Origin: Oceanisphaera litoralis
Lineage (GTDB): Bacteria; Pseudomonadota; Gammaproteobacteria; Enterobacterales; Aeromonadaceae
Length of the DNA stretch: 64,000 bases
Direction: 5' to 3'
NCBI RefSeq assembly: GCF_016907015.1
Contig: NZ_JAFBBE010000014.1
Location: 36,896-100,895 of the forward strand
Under the pieces are notes generated by a model. It saw only the letters and a list, made by a program, of their open reading frames with translations. It was not told the origin of the DNA and did no database searches. Position numbers and translations under genes: made by a program. This document shows positions 1-6,623 of this stretch, piece by piece (position 1 is the first letter of the stretch; each line of letters starts with the position of its first letter).

Positions 1-455
1 AATCATACGTATCTGCCTATGCCGACGCCTATAACGACAATGCGGCCTATGCCGGTCAAAAAAGTGCCAACCTTGGTGCGGGCTTGGGTCTTGGCTTGGG
101 TGTAGGTCTGGGTGTTGGCGTCGGTGAGGGCGGTGACTCCCTGGGACTTGGCTTTGGCCTTCTGGGTCTGGGTATTAGCTTCAACGATGCCGATGGCCTG
201 GGTATCGGTCAGGGTGCCGGTGCCGGTGCCGGTGCCGGTCTCGGCCTGGCAGGTTTGATGCCCGATCAGGATCTGGCTCAGACAGCCAGGGCTGATGCCT
301 CTGTTAATGTCTTTTCTGTCTCTCTTATCAGATCAGGCAATAATACCGTGGGTAATACAGGTGCTACCAATGGTATCAACACTCAGCAAGCTATCTCCGG
401 GCAAAGCGCCCTGGGACAACAAAGTGTTAACGTAAACGCCAGTCAGCAGTTTTAA
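1..455 (+). CDS. Gly/Leu-rich, Asn/Gln-rich secreted protein, 5' end missing (amyloid-like candidate)
   Basis: The frame is open from base 3, so the start lies left of the window; 150 residues are visible. The first third is an Ala/Tyr/Asn-rich stretch, followed by a long glycine-leucine/valine run (about residues 26-85) that includes four copies of the hexamer GGTGCC. The C-terminal 60 residues are rich in Asn, Gln, Gly and Ser with SGNN and GNT motifs and end in Phe. No cysteine is visible. Low-complexity sequence of this sort is known from exported fibre subunits such as the Fap and curli systems. Its neighbours (signal-peptide proteins, C39-like peptidase, outer-membrane barrel) support an exported structural protein. 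The family is not recognised with certainty; a fibre subunit role is inference. Confidence 0.55.
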   Translation, partial: SYVSAYADAYNDNAAYAGQKSANLGAGLGLGLGVGLGVGVGEGGDSLGLGFGLLGLGISFNDADGLGIGQGAGAGAGAGLGLAGLMPDQDLAQTARADASVNVFSVSLIRSGNNTVGNTGATNGINTQQAISGQSALGQQSVNVNASQQF

Positions 456-510
456 TCATTGATAAAATGCCGGTTCTTTTTATGGAACCGGCCACTTACT
501 CGGAGGGGAT

Positions 511-834
511 ATGAAAAGGGTGATATTGCTATCTGCTTTTTTGAGTTTTTCCGTCCTCGCTGGTCAGGAGTTGGATATGATTCCGGTTGCTGATGATGCT
601 CTGCTTGGGAAAAGCAGGGGTATGGCTCAGCTTACTGATCAGGACAATATTACAGCGCAGGGAGGTATGGTAGCAGGAAACAACATGATTGATTCGGTTT
701 CTATTACCGGGAACAATGCTATAGCAGCTGGTGCCTTCAGTGGTTCAAATGGTATTATCATGGTCAACCTGACTTCCGGTAATAACAATCTGACCAATAT
801 GAGCGCCTCGGTTAATTTATATTCGGCAAAATGA
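511..834 (+). CDS. Small exported protein with GNN repeats every 11-12 residues
   Basis: 107 residues, starting at an ATG with a strong GGAGGGG ribosome site. A signal peptide covers about residues 1-17. The mature part begins with an acidic stretch ending in KSRGM, which resembles a glycine-type processing leader. The C-terminal half carries GNN, GNN, GSN and GNN at 11-12 residue steps, a periodicity expected of stacked beta-hairpins or a beta-solenoid. There are no cysteines. It ends one base before the next gene, so it is probably translated together with the C39-like peptidase. I do not recognise a named family; minor fibre subunit or nucleator are possible roles by analogy with FapB/FapC-type proteins. 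Confidence 0.7.
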   Translation: MKRVILLSAFLSFSVLAGQELDMIPVADDALLGKSRGMAQLTDQDNITAQGGMVAGNNMIDSVSITGNNAIAAGAFSGSNGIIMVNLTSGNNNLTNMSASVNLYSAK

Positions 835-835
835 T

Positions 836-1510
836 ATGAAAAAAATATTATGGATGATGGTTTTTTTTCCAGCAGCCAGTTTTGCTTTGAACTTACCTGG
901 CGCTGGAGGGGGGCATCTAAGAGTGCCGGTTAAAAGTTTTGATGAAATCAGGTTTGGGGAGGTAGTAAAGCAGAAGTATGATTTTAGTTGTGGTTCGGCT
1001 GCGTTGGCATCCCTGCTTACCCATCATTATGCCATGCCGATAACTGAAGCAGCAGTCTTTGAAGAAATGTTCAGATTCGGTGATAAAAATATAATAGAGA
1101 AGAAAGGTTTCTCAATGCTCGACATGAAAAATTTTTTGGCGAGAAGAGGTATTAAGTCTGATGGTTACAAGCTTGACAGGGCTAGTGTCATTGAACTGGG
1201 TATGCCGGCTATTGCCTTGGTAAACTATAACGGTTACAACCACTTTGTAGTGGTTAAAGGGCTAACTGAAGAAAAGGTACTGATAGGTGATCCTTCGTTG
1301 GGTTTGCATATTATGAGTGGTGATGATTTTGACAAAAGTAGTGATGGAATCTTTCTGTTCATAAGAGATAAAGTTGAGCTGGCCAAGGCTAGTTTCAACC
1401 AAAGAGAAGATTGGGAGCATTCTGCCGAGGATGCACCTTCAAGAATGGCGCTTATGCAGCGCTTTCCTCACCTTACAGATCTTATGTTGCCATCAGAGTA
1501 TGATTACTGA
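836..1510 (+). CDS. C39-like cysteine peptidase, exported (FapD-like)
   Basis: 224 residues with an N-terminal signal peptide (about 1-18). The catalytic triad of the C39 papain-like fold is readable: Cys52 in the FSCGSAAL motif, His136 in NHFVVV, and Asp152 in GDPS. There is no ABC transporter part, so this is a stand-alone periplasmic enzyme and not a bacteriocin exporter. Peptidases of this architecture occur in Fap amyloid operons (FapD) and in other secretion loci. Its position between two small exported proteins, both with an RG or RGG site downstream of the signal peptide, suggests they are its substrates; that is inference. Confidence 0.8.
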   Translation: MKKILWMMVFFPAASFALNLPGAGGGHLRVPVKSFDEIRFGEVVKQKYDFSCGSAALASLLTHHYAMPITEAAVFEEMFRFGDKNIIEKKGFSMLDMKNFLARRGIKSDGYKLDRASVIELGMPAIALVNYNGYNHFVVVKGLTEEKVLIGDPSLGLHIMSGDDFDKSSDGIFLFIRDKVELAKASFNQREDWEHSAEDAPSRMALMQRFPHLTDLMLPSEYDY

Positions 1511-1524
1511 TTGGGGTGATAAAG

Positions 1525-1974
1525 ATGAAGTGGTTGATAGTTTCTGTTCTGGTTATTCCAGTTATGGCATTTTCGAAAAGTTTTTACGTTTCTCTTGAAA
1601 ATACGCCAGCCTTGACGGAAAGCGTATTAGAGCAGCAGCGAGGAGGATTTAAACTTCCTGGTATCGATTACTCAATAGGGTTGAGGATGGAGGCCCTGGT
1701 TAATGGTAATAGGGTTTTTTTCAGTGATGTTTTCAATGTTGCAAACAATCGTTTGGTTTTGCCAGAAGTAAGTGGTCTCCCGGATGGTATGAAAATAACC
1801 CCTTTCTATAACAATAGGAGCGTAGGTTACATACTTGAAAATTCACAGAGTGGTATTAACACAAATATTAACCTGGAAATTAATATTACAACACCACAGC
1901 AAATGAATGCCATTAGAAATCAGCAGCAAATATCGACGCGGATTCGTTCGGCAACGAGGAATAGGGGGTATTGA
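1525..1974 (+). CDS. Small exported protein of unknown function, RGG motif after signal peptide
   Basis: 149 residues from the ATG at 1525, which has a GGGGTG ribosome site 7 bases upstream; a GTG at 1516 is an alternative. A signal peptide spans about residues 1-16. The next segment reads ALTESVLEQQRGGF, similar to a double-glycine leader. The middle is predicted beta-rich and the C-terminus is basic and Gln/Asn-rich. It lies 14 bases after the C39-like peptidase gene and is the last gene before a hairpin at 2016. By position it corresponds to FapE in Fap operons, but no sequence family was recognised. Confidence 0.65.
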   Translation: MKWLIVSVLVIPVMAFSKSFYVSLENTPALTESVLEQQRGGFKLPGIDYSIGLRMEALVNGNRVFFSDVFNVANNRLVLPEVSGLPDGMKITPFYNNRSVGYILENSQSGINTNINLEINITTPQQMNAIRNQQQISTRIRSATRNRGY

Positions 1975-2015
1975 TATTTTCTGGCAGCAGCTTGTTTTGA
2001 TTGAGTCCCTTATGT

Positions 2016-2048
2016 GCCCGGCATGATGTTTCGAAAACACTGCCGGGC
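2016..2048 (+). terminator. Hairpin after the first four genes
   Basis: An 8-bp perfect stem (GCCCGGCA / TGCCGGGC) with a 17-base loop lies 40 bases after the stop at 1974. There is no clean T-run, so it may be a weak terminator or an mRNA-end hairpin. The rest of 1975-2210 is AT-rich with no gene; it probably holds the promoter for the regulator at 2211. Confidence 0.5.
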
Positions 2049-2210
2049 TTCTACTTTCGGGCTTCTATATGTCGATCTTGATCGGTGCTTTCATAAGATA
2101 TTTTTTATATTTTTCATGCCGTTGTAGTAAATGCATTCTCTTTTTTTATTATTCTCTTGTAGCTGTTCTATAGTGGTAGAAAGATATTTATAACATAATG
2201 GTGGCGAAAA

Positions 2211-3458
2211 ATGAGCATGGATAAGGAGATCCTGGTCTTGCAGTACGCTCAGGGAGCTAAGGCATGGATAAATCGTTATCCTGGGTGGACACTGATACGT
2301 CATGTCAGTTTGGATACAGCAGGTTTTTACCTGGAACATGCCGACACATCTGTTGGAATACTTGATTGCAGTGGATTAGATAAGCCGCCTGTTCAGCTAG
2401 AACAATGGCTGGATAATTACAAAGGGATTTCCTGGATTGCTCTCCTTACCCTTCGCCAGCTGTACAAGAAAGAATGGCAAGTATTTGTTGCTATACACTG
2501 CTATGACTATCACACCACTCCTGTCTCAGAAGACCGATTATTTATCACTGTTGGGCGTGCGTATGGCATGAAGCGCCTTAAAAGCAATCTAGGCCTTTCC
2601 TTTCATCAGAGTGATCTTATCGGTCGCCATGAAAAATTCAACAATGTTTTCATTGCAATGAATAGCAATCATAATCAGTGTCTGACTCTTGCTGGTGAGC
2701 CTGGGACAGGGAAACGTCATATAGTTAAGGGATTTGCAAAAGTTAAAGGCGGTATTTTTTTGGAAGTGAATGTATTTTGTATGGAGCCTGATGGTGAATT
2801 GAAGCCATTAGAAAAAATCTTTTCCAAAACTGATGACTCCGTCGTTTTTATTTATATTAATCATTCCGAACAGTTGCCTGAATATGTACAGCGTTATGTT
2901 TCTGAATATGTGCTGAATGGTAAGGTTAAAAGTAACATAAGCCTGTTTTTTGGTGTGGATTTAATATCTTCAGAACAGAAAGATAAAGGTGGATTTTCTC
3001 CTGATTTTCTCTTGCTTTTGAATCAGTTTCGGCTTGAAGTTCCTCCGCTGCGTGAAAGAGGGCAGGATAAAATACTGCTTGCCAGGTATTATCTTTACAA
3101 AATAAGCAGGGAGCAGGGTAAGCGTATACTTGGGTTTACCAATGCTGCTGAGAAAATGATGATGAATTATGAATGGCCAGGCAATATCACCGAATTAATA
3201 GAGAAAGTAAGAAGGGGGGTGTCTGAATGTGAAACGGAATATGTGGGTGTGGAACATTTGGATCTTGAAGGCGAACTGTTGCTGGAGCCCGAGAATCTCA
3301 GCCTTCGAAAAGCAAGGGAGGAAGCGGATGCACTGGCGATAAAGCGAGTGCTTGATCTGGTGTCGGGGCGCCCTGGAAGGGCGGCCGAGCTGCTGTGTAT
3401 TTCCAGAGCATCGCTGCACCGCTTGATAGCAAGATATGGAATCAGGAGAGAACCATGA
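2211..3458 (+). CDS. VpsR-like degenerate sigma-54-type regulator
   Basis: 415 residues. The N-terminal 130 residues look like the VpsR receiver-like domain (the YDYHTTPV and GRAYGM segments are characteristic). An AAA+ domain follows, with a Walker A motif GEPGTGKR at about 162-169 and PPLRERG at about 285. The Walker B region is degenerate, and the GAFTGA loop needed to contact sigma-54 is absent. The C-terminus (about 375-415) is a Fis-type helix-turn-helix. VpsR itself is a c-di-GMP-responsive biofilm activator that works with sigma-70. The gene overlaps the next one by ATGA, so it probably controls the adjoining surface-protein module. The start could instead be the ATG at 2217. Confidence 0.82.
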   Translation: MSMDKEILVLQYAQGAKAWINRYPGWTLIRHVSLDTAGFYLEHADTSVGILDCSGLDKPPVQLEQWLDNYKGISWIALLTLRQLYKKEWQVFVAIHCYDYHTTPVSEDRLFITVGRAYGMKRLKSNLGLSFHQSDLIGRHEKFNNVFIAMNSNHNQCLTLAGEPGTGKRHIVKGFAKVKGGIFLEVNVFCMEPDGELKPLEKIFSKTDDSVVFIYINHSEQLPEYVQRYVSEYVLNGKVKSNISLFFGVDLISSEQKDKGGFSPDFLLLLNQFRLEVPPLRERGQDKILLARYYLYKISREQGKRILGFTNAAEKMMMNYEWPGNITELIEKVRRGVSECETEYVGVEHLDLEGELLLEPENLSLRKAREEADALAIKRVLDLVSGRPGRAAELLCISRASLHRLIARYGIRREP

Positions 3459-4441
3459 ACAAAAGAATAATGTTTACCGGCCTGCTGTTATCCGTAGTGG
3501 GCACAGTACAGGCTCAGGACAGGCAAGTGGTGGATTCGGTGGCGAGTGCTTTGGAAACGCAGGGCTTACTAACCCCGGTGGGGAAGTTTGAGATAGAGCC
3601 TTCATTCAGCTATTCGCAGAATACTTCGAATCGTATTTCCATACTGGGTTATAGCGTGCTGCCGGCCATTGTTGTAGGGATCATCGAGGCAGAAGATGCG
3701 GATTTAACAACCTTTACCTGGGGGCTGGCAGCTCGCTATGGTCTGACCAATCGGATTGAGCTGGAGCTGAGGGTACCCTGGGTGTACCGTTATGATGTTT
3801 TTACCAAAAGGGATGAGAACGAACCCGTTACCGGCCCCAGGGAATTTACATCCAGGGGGGGGGGCTTGGGGGATATCGAAATGGCCGTGCGTTACCAGTT
3901 CAACCTGGAATCGGCGCCTTTCTGGATTGGCGGGCTCAGGGTTAAATCGGATACGGGAGATTCGGCCTTCGATTTGCCATTGAACCCTGACGGTATCTTT
4001 CCCGACCCGCCCACGGGATCGGGCTCATGGGCCATCGAGCCCAGTATAACCCTTATTTATCCCTCGGATCCGGGCGTACTGTTCGGCACCGCCGGCTATA
4101 CCTTGAATCTGGAGGCGGATGCAGAACGAGATTTAACTCCAGATGATTTAACAAATGGTAAAGACAAGTTCAATCTGGGTGACAGTGTCTTTCTGGGAAT
4201 GGGGATGGGTTTTGCGGTCAATAACCGGCTTTCCTTCAGCCTGGGTGTCAACCACAGGACCGTTCTTAAATCCAAGATCAATGGCAAAAAAGCGGGTGAA
4301 GTGCTGCAGATAGATAGTCTGACGACCGGTTTCTCGCTGGCGCTGACCGACAAGACCTCACTCAATATGAGCTTACAGGCAGGTCTGACCGAGGATGCGC
4401 CGGATGTGCAGGTGAATTTCGGCATGCCCATCATGTTCTGA
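3455..4441 (+). CDS. Outer-membrane beta-barrel, transporter-like (FapF-like candidate)
   Basis: 328 residues with a signal peptide cleaved after AQA (about residue 20). A short amphipathic segment (about 22-40) precedes a beta-rich domain with alternating aromatic and polar residues that ends in PIMF, typical of a barrel closing strand. Segments such as RYGLTNRIELELRVPWVYR resemble the transporter/phenol-MetA-type barrels and the FapF pore domain. It lacks the long N-terminal coiled coil expected of classical FapF. The start overlaps the regulator stop (ATGA). An export pore for the Gly/Asn-rich proteins upstream is the favoured inference; a small-molecule porin is the alternative. Confidence 0.72.
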   Translation: MNKRIMFTGLLLSVVGTVQAQDRQVVDSVASALETQGLLTPVGKFEIEPSFSYSQNTSNRISILGYSVLPAIVVGIIEAEDADLTTFTWGLAARYGLTNRIELELRVPWVYRYDVFTKRDENEPVTGPREFTSRGGGLGDIEMAVRYQFNLESAPFWIGGLRVKSDTGDSAFDLPLNPDGIFPDPPTGSGSWAIEPSITLIYPSDPGVLFGTAGYTLNLEADAERDLTPDDLTNGKDKFNLGDSVFLGMGMGFAVNNRLSFSLGVNHRTVLKSKINGKKAGEVLQIDSLTTGFSLALTDKTSLNMSLQAGLTEDAPDVQVNFGMPIMF

Positions 4442-4480
4442 TTTTCTTGTTATGATTCAAACAAGAAAAGTGAATGAACA

Positions 4481-4505
4481 AGGGCCGGATAACCGGCCCT
4501 TTTTA
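4481..4505 (+). terminator. Rho-independent terminator after the outer-membrane barrel gene
   Basis: A GC-rich stem (AGGGCCGG / CCGGCCCT with loop ATAA) is followed directly by TTTTT. Confidence 0.9.
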
Positions 4506-4535
4506 TTGCCTGTATTTAGACACTACAAGCCGGTT

Positions 4536-5030
4536 TCACCTCTCTTGTTCCCGCCACTGCAACCACAGCCGGGTGTCCAGTTCAAGCTGGTGATAACCGG
4601 ACTCCATATGGCAGCACAGTTGGTAAAAGGCCTTGTTATGATCCTTTTCCTTAAAGTGGGCCAGCTCGTGTACCACTATCATGCGTAAAAACTCCGGCGG
4701 TGCCTCCTTGAACAGGGCGGCCACGGTAATGCTGTTGTGGGCCTTGAGTTTGCTGCCCTGTACCCGAGACTGATAGGTGTGCATGCCCAGAGCGTGTTTG
4801 AGCACATTGAGCTTGCTGTCGTAGCGCACCAAGCTTAAAGGTGGACTCTTGCGCAGGTACTGGCTTTTCAGACCGTTGATATAGCCGTACAGGGCCTTGT
4901 CATTCTGGATCTGGTGCCGGTGCGGATACTTGCGTTCGAGATAATCTCCCAGCCGACCGCTGGTGAGCAGTTCACCGGCCTGGAGCTGAATGGGTTCCGG
5001 ATAACCGGTCAGGTATTTTAGGGAATTCAC
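4536..5030 (-). CDS. ygjP: YgjP-family (DUF45) putative zinc metallopeptidase
   Basis: 164 residues. The protein matches E. coli YgjP closely over its whole length, including the HELAHFKEKDHNKAF zinc-binding signature near the C-terminus (HELAH with a downstream His and Phe). The GTG start at 5030 is preferred because GAGG lies 7 bases upstream and because YgjP begins with the same YLTGYPE-like segment; a longer open frame to 5126 has no support. Substrate and cellular role of the family are unknown. It is the last gene of the leftward group with arsR, separated by 150 bases with no recognised feature. Confidence 0.9.
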   Translation of the reverse strand: MNSLKYLTGYPEPIQLQAGELLTSGRLGDYLERKYPHRHQIQNDKALYGYINGLKSQYLRKSPPLSLVRYDSKLNVLKHALGMHTYQSRVQGSKLKAHNSITVAALFKEAPPEFLRMIVVHELAHFKEKDHNKAFYQLCCHMESGYHQLELDTRLWLQWREQER

Positions 5031-5181
5031 GCAGTGCCTCGCGCTGACTGTACTGACGGTCATTATATGGCGGAAGCATCGGCGTGTCCGGATGTGATGC
5101 GGAGCCTGTGATACCGCAACAGACACGGGGGCCGGCGTTATCCGCCGAAGGTCGAGGCGTTATTACAGGCCGGATTGAGGA

Positions 5182-5538
5182 TCAGCAGCACAACCGCCGG
5201 CGTTCGGGGCGGTGACCCATGGTAGTCAGCCGATCCCGGGCGGGCCGGATATGGTGTTGATAATGGCGGAAGGTATCTTGCAAAACAGCCAGCGCACCGG
5301 CTTTCAGAGAGGGGGACAGCCGATAATAGACCCACTGGCCCTCGCGGCGATCGGACAGCAGTTCGTGCTGGCGCAACAAGGCCAGGTGGCGGGATATCTT
5401 GGGCTGGCTCTGATTCAGGGCGTGGGTCATTTCGCAGACGCACATTTCCTGTTCGGCCATGATCAGCAGCACCAGCTGCAGCCGGGTGTCGTCGGCCAGC
5501 GCCTTGAACAGGGCGAGCGGGGATTTTTCGGTTACCAC
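5182..5538 (-). CDS. arsR: ArsR/SmtB-family metalloregulatory repressor
   Basis: 118 residues, a single winged-helix domain. The CVCE motif (Cys33, Cys35) sits in the first recognition helix as in As(III)-sensing ArsR proteins, followed by the DNA-reading segment QPKISRHLALLR and the wing EGQWVYYRL. The C-terminus ends RRLCC, which could supply an extra thiol ligand. It overlaps the upstream phosphatase-like gene by 7 bases, so the two are co-transcribed and probably autorepressed. No arsenite pump (ArsB or Acr3) is present nearby, so the pair may be a leftover of a larger ars operon. Confidence 0.88.
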   Translation of the reverse strand: MVTEKSPLALFKALADDTRLQLVLLIMAEQEMCVCEMTHALNQSQPKISRHLALLRQHELLSDRREGQWVYYRLSPSLKAGALAVLQDTFRHYQHHIRPARDRLTTMGHRPERRRLCC

Positions 5539-5945
5539 AGGGGCTTTACCTTGCGATCCTGGAGCAGCACCAGCAGCTTGATGCGTTCAAAGATTTCGTG
5601 CACCACTTTGGCTGCCTGCTGCGGAGAATCACAGCAGGCGCCGTCGAAATGCCAGGCCATGAACTGGCTGGCCGGTATGGCTCTGGCCGCGTCTTCTACC
5701 TGCTCGCACAGGCTGATGACAATATCAAAATACTGTTCCTCGACGGCATCCAGCCCCTTGCTGAACAGCCCTTCGGTAATGACGCCGAGCCGTTGCAGGG
5801 CGGCCAGGGCATGAGTATCTATCGTGGTTGGCTCCAGGCCCACACTCATTACTTCAAAGCGGTCGGCGGCGAGATGTTTGAGCAGCGCCTCGGCAATAGG
5901 GGAGCAGACGGCGTTGCTTTGGCAGACAAAAAGCACAGAGGTCAT
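5532..5945 (-). CDS. ArsC/low-molecular-weight tyrosine phosphatase-like protein with altered active-site loop
   Basis: 137 residues from the ATG at 5945; a GTG at 5975 is possible, but neither start has a clear ribosome site. The fold of LMW protein tyrosine phosphatases and thioredoxin-coupled arsenate reductases is clear: VLFVC at the N-terminus, SPIAEALLKHL, and a C-terminal FDG..DSPQQ segment. The normal loop CX5R is here C8-QSNAV-C14, so the catalytic arginine is replaced by cysteine. There is also a CC pair in the acid loop (about residue 104). The gene overlaps arsR, and an arsenic-related function is suggested by context. It may be catalytically changed or a binding protein. Confidence 0.8.
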   Translation of the reverse strand: MTSVLFVCQSNAVCSPIAEALLKHLAADRFEVMSVGLEPTTIDTHALAALQRLGVITEGLFSKGLDAVEEQYFDIVISLCEQVEDAARAIPASQFMAWHFDGACCDSPQQAAKVVHEIFERIKLLVLLQDRKVKPLW

Positions 5946-5977
5946 GGCGGAATCAGAGTCCAGAATGATGGCCACAT

Positions 5978-5987
5978 CATATATATG
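5978..5987. promoter_or_regulatory. Short palindrome upstream of the arsR pair
   Basis: The 10-base palindrome CATATATATG lies 33 bases upstream of the phosphatase-like ATG, where an ArsR operator or the promoter would be expected. Assignment is by position only. Confidence 0.25.
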
Positions 5988-6140
5988 GGCCTTCGTATGT
6001 CAACGATATCGACGAATGGGGTCATCATGTTGTCATCTTGTTGCGTTAATGGCATCGGCGGGCACTGGCTGAGCAGGGGCCCGAATGAGTTGAATCCGTC
6101 GGAGCGTTTGCTGCGATGACCCATGCGTCAATGACGACAT

Positions 6141-6172
6141 AAAAAAGCCCCGGTGCCGCAGGGGCATCGGGA
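6141..6172 (-). terminator. Terminator for a leftward gene now reduced to a remnant
   Basis: A stem of about 9 bp with one G-T pair (CCCGGTGCC / GGCATCGGG) is flanked on its left by AAAAAA, which gives a U-run for leftward transcription. It serves the membrane-protein remnant ending at 6204. Confidence 0.75.
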
Positions 6173-6203
6173 CTTGATGATTTGTCTTGCAACAGGCGAG
6201 CGA

Positions 6204-6320
6204 TTATTTGGATGCCAGTTCGGCCACCCCTTGTTCGGCCTGCCGGCTGCGGGGCCAGAGGCCAATCACCACCTGCCAGGTCACGGCCAGGGCGCCGACG
6301 ATGAAGACCACATAACCCGA
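6204..6320 (-). pseudogene. C-terminal remnant of a membrane protein
   Basis: Reading leftward, an open frame encodes one hydrophobic helix (YVVFIVGALAVTWQVVIGLW) followed by a basic and then Glu-rich tail ending ELASK before TAA at 6204-6206. A proper terminator follows at 6141-6172, so this is the true 3' end of a gene. Upstream the frame runs straight into norR-derived sequence on the other strand and has no start or further membrane segments. It is best explained as the tail of a deleted gene. The family was not identified. Confidence 0.5.
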
Positions 6321-6338
6321 GGTCCGCGCCCGGCCCCG

Positions 6339-6491
6339 GTCAGCCTGCAGCAGGCCACCAGCCAGGCCCAGCGTCGTGCTGTAGAGCAGGCGTTAAGCGC
6401 AAGCAACAACAACTGGGCCGCTGCCGCCCGCCTGCTGGACATCGACCCCAGCAATCTGCACAAGCTGGCGAAACGGCTGGGGATGAAGTGA
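6339..6491 (+). pseudogene. norR: 3' remnant of norR (NO-responsive sigma-54 activator)
   Basis: About 50 codons encode a Fis-type helix-turn-helix that aligns with the end of NorR: SLQQAT at the start, then NNNWAAAARLLDIDPSN and LHKLAKRLG. The GAF and AAA+ domains are gone. An open frame from 6153 exists, but its first 60 residues are low-quality antisense of the neighbouring membrane-protein remnant. NorR normally controls norVW flavorubredoxin; neither is present here. The piece looks like one side of a deletion junction. Confidence 0.7.
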
Positions 6492-6536
6492 TAATCTCGG
6501 CCCGGTAGTGTTTCGCCGGGCGGTCATAAAAACTTC

Positions 6537-6573
6537 ATGTAAACGATTGCATATTCTATGTAAACGTTAACAT
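6537..6573. promoter_or_regulatory. Two LacI-type operators in the promoter of the ABC operon
   Basis: The near-perfect 16-base palindrome ATGTAAACGTTAACAT (6558-6573) and the weaker related ATGTAAACGATTGCAT (6537-6552) are centred 21 bases apart, two helical turns. The TGTAAACG half-site and central CG are typical of LacI/GalR-family operators. They lie 51-87 bases upstream of the LacI-family start and probably mediate autoregulation of the whole operon. Confidence 0.7.
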
Positions 6574-6623
6574 TACTGTCAAAAAGCGAATTTATAGTGC
6601 CTCTCAACACAGAGGAGGCACTT

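Noticed and set aside
6153..6338. N-terminal part of the open frame leading into the norR remnant
   Set aside because: It reads antisense through a terminator and a membrane-protein tail; only the last 50 codons match NorR.
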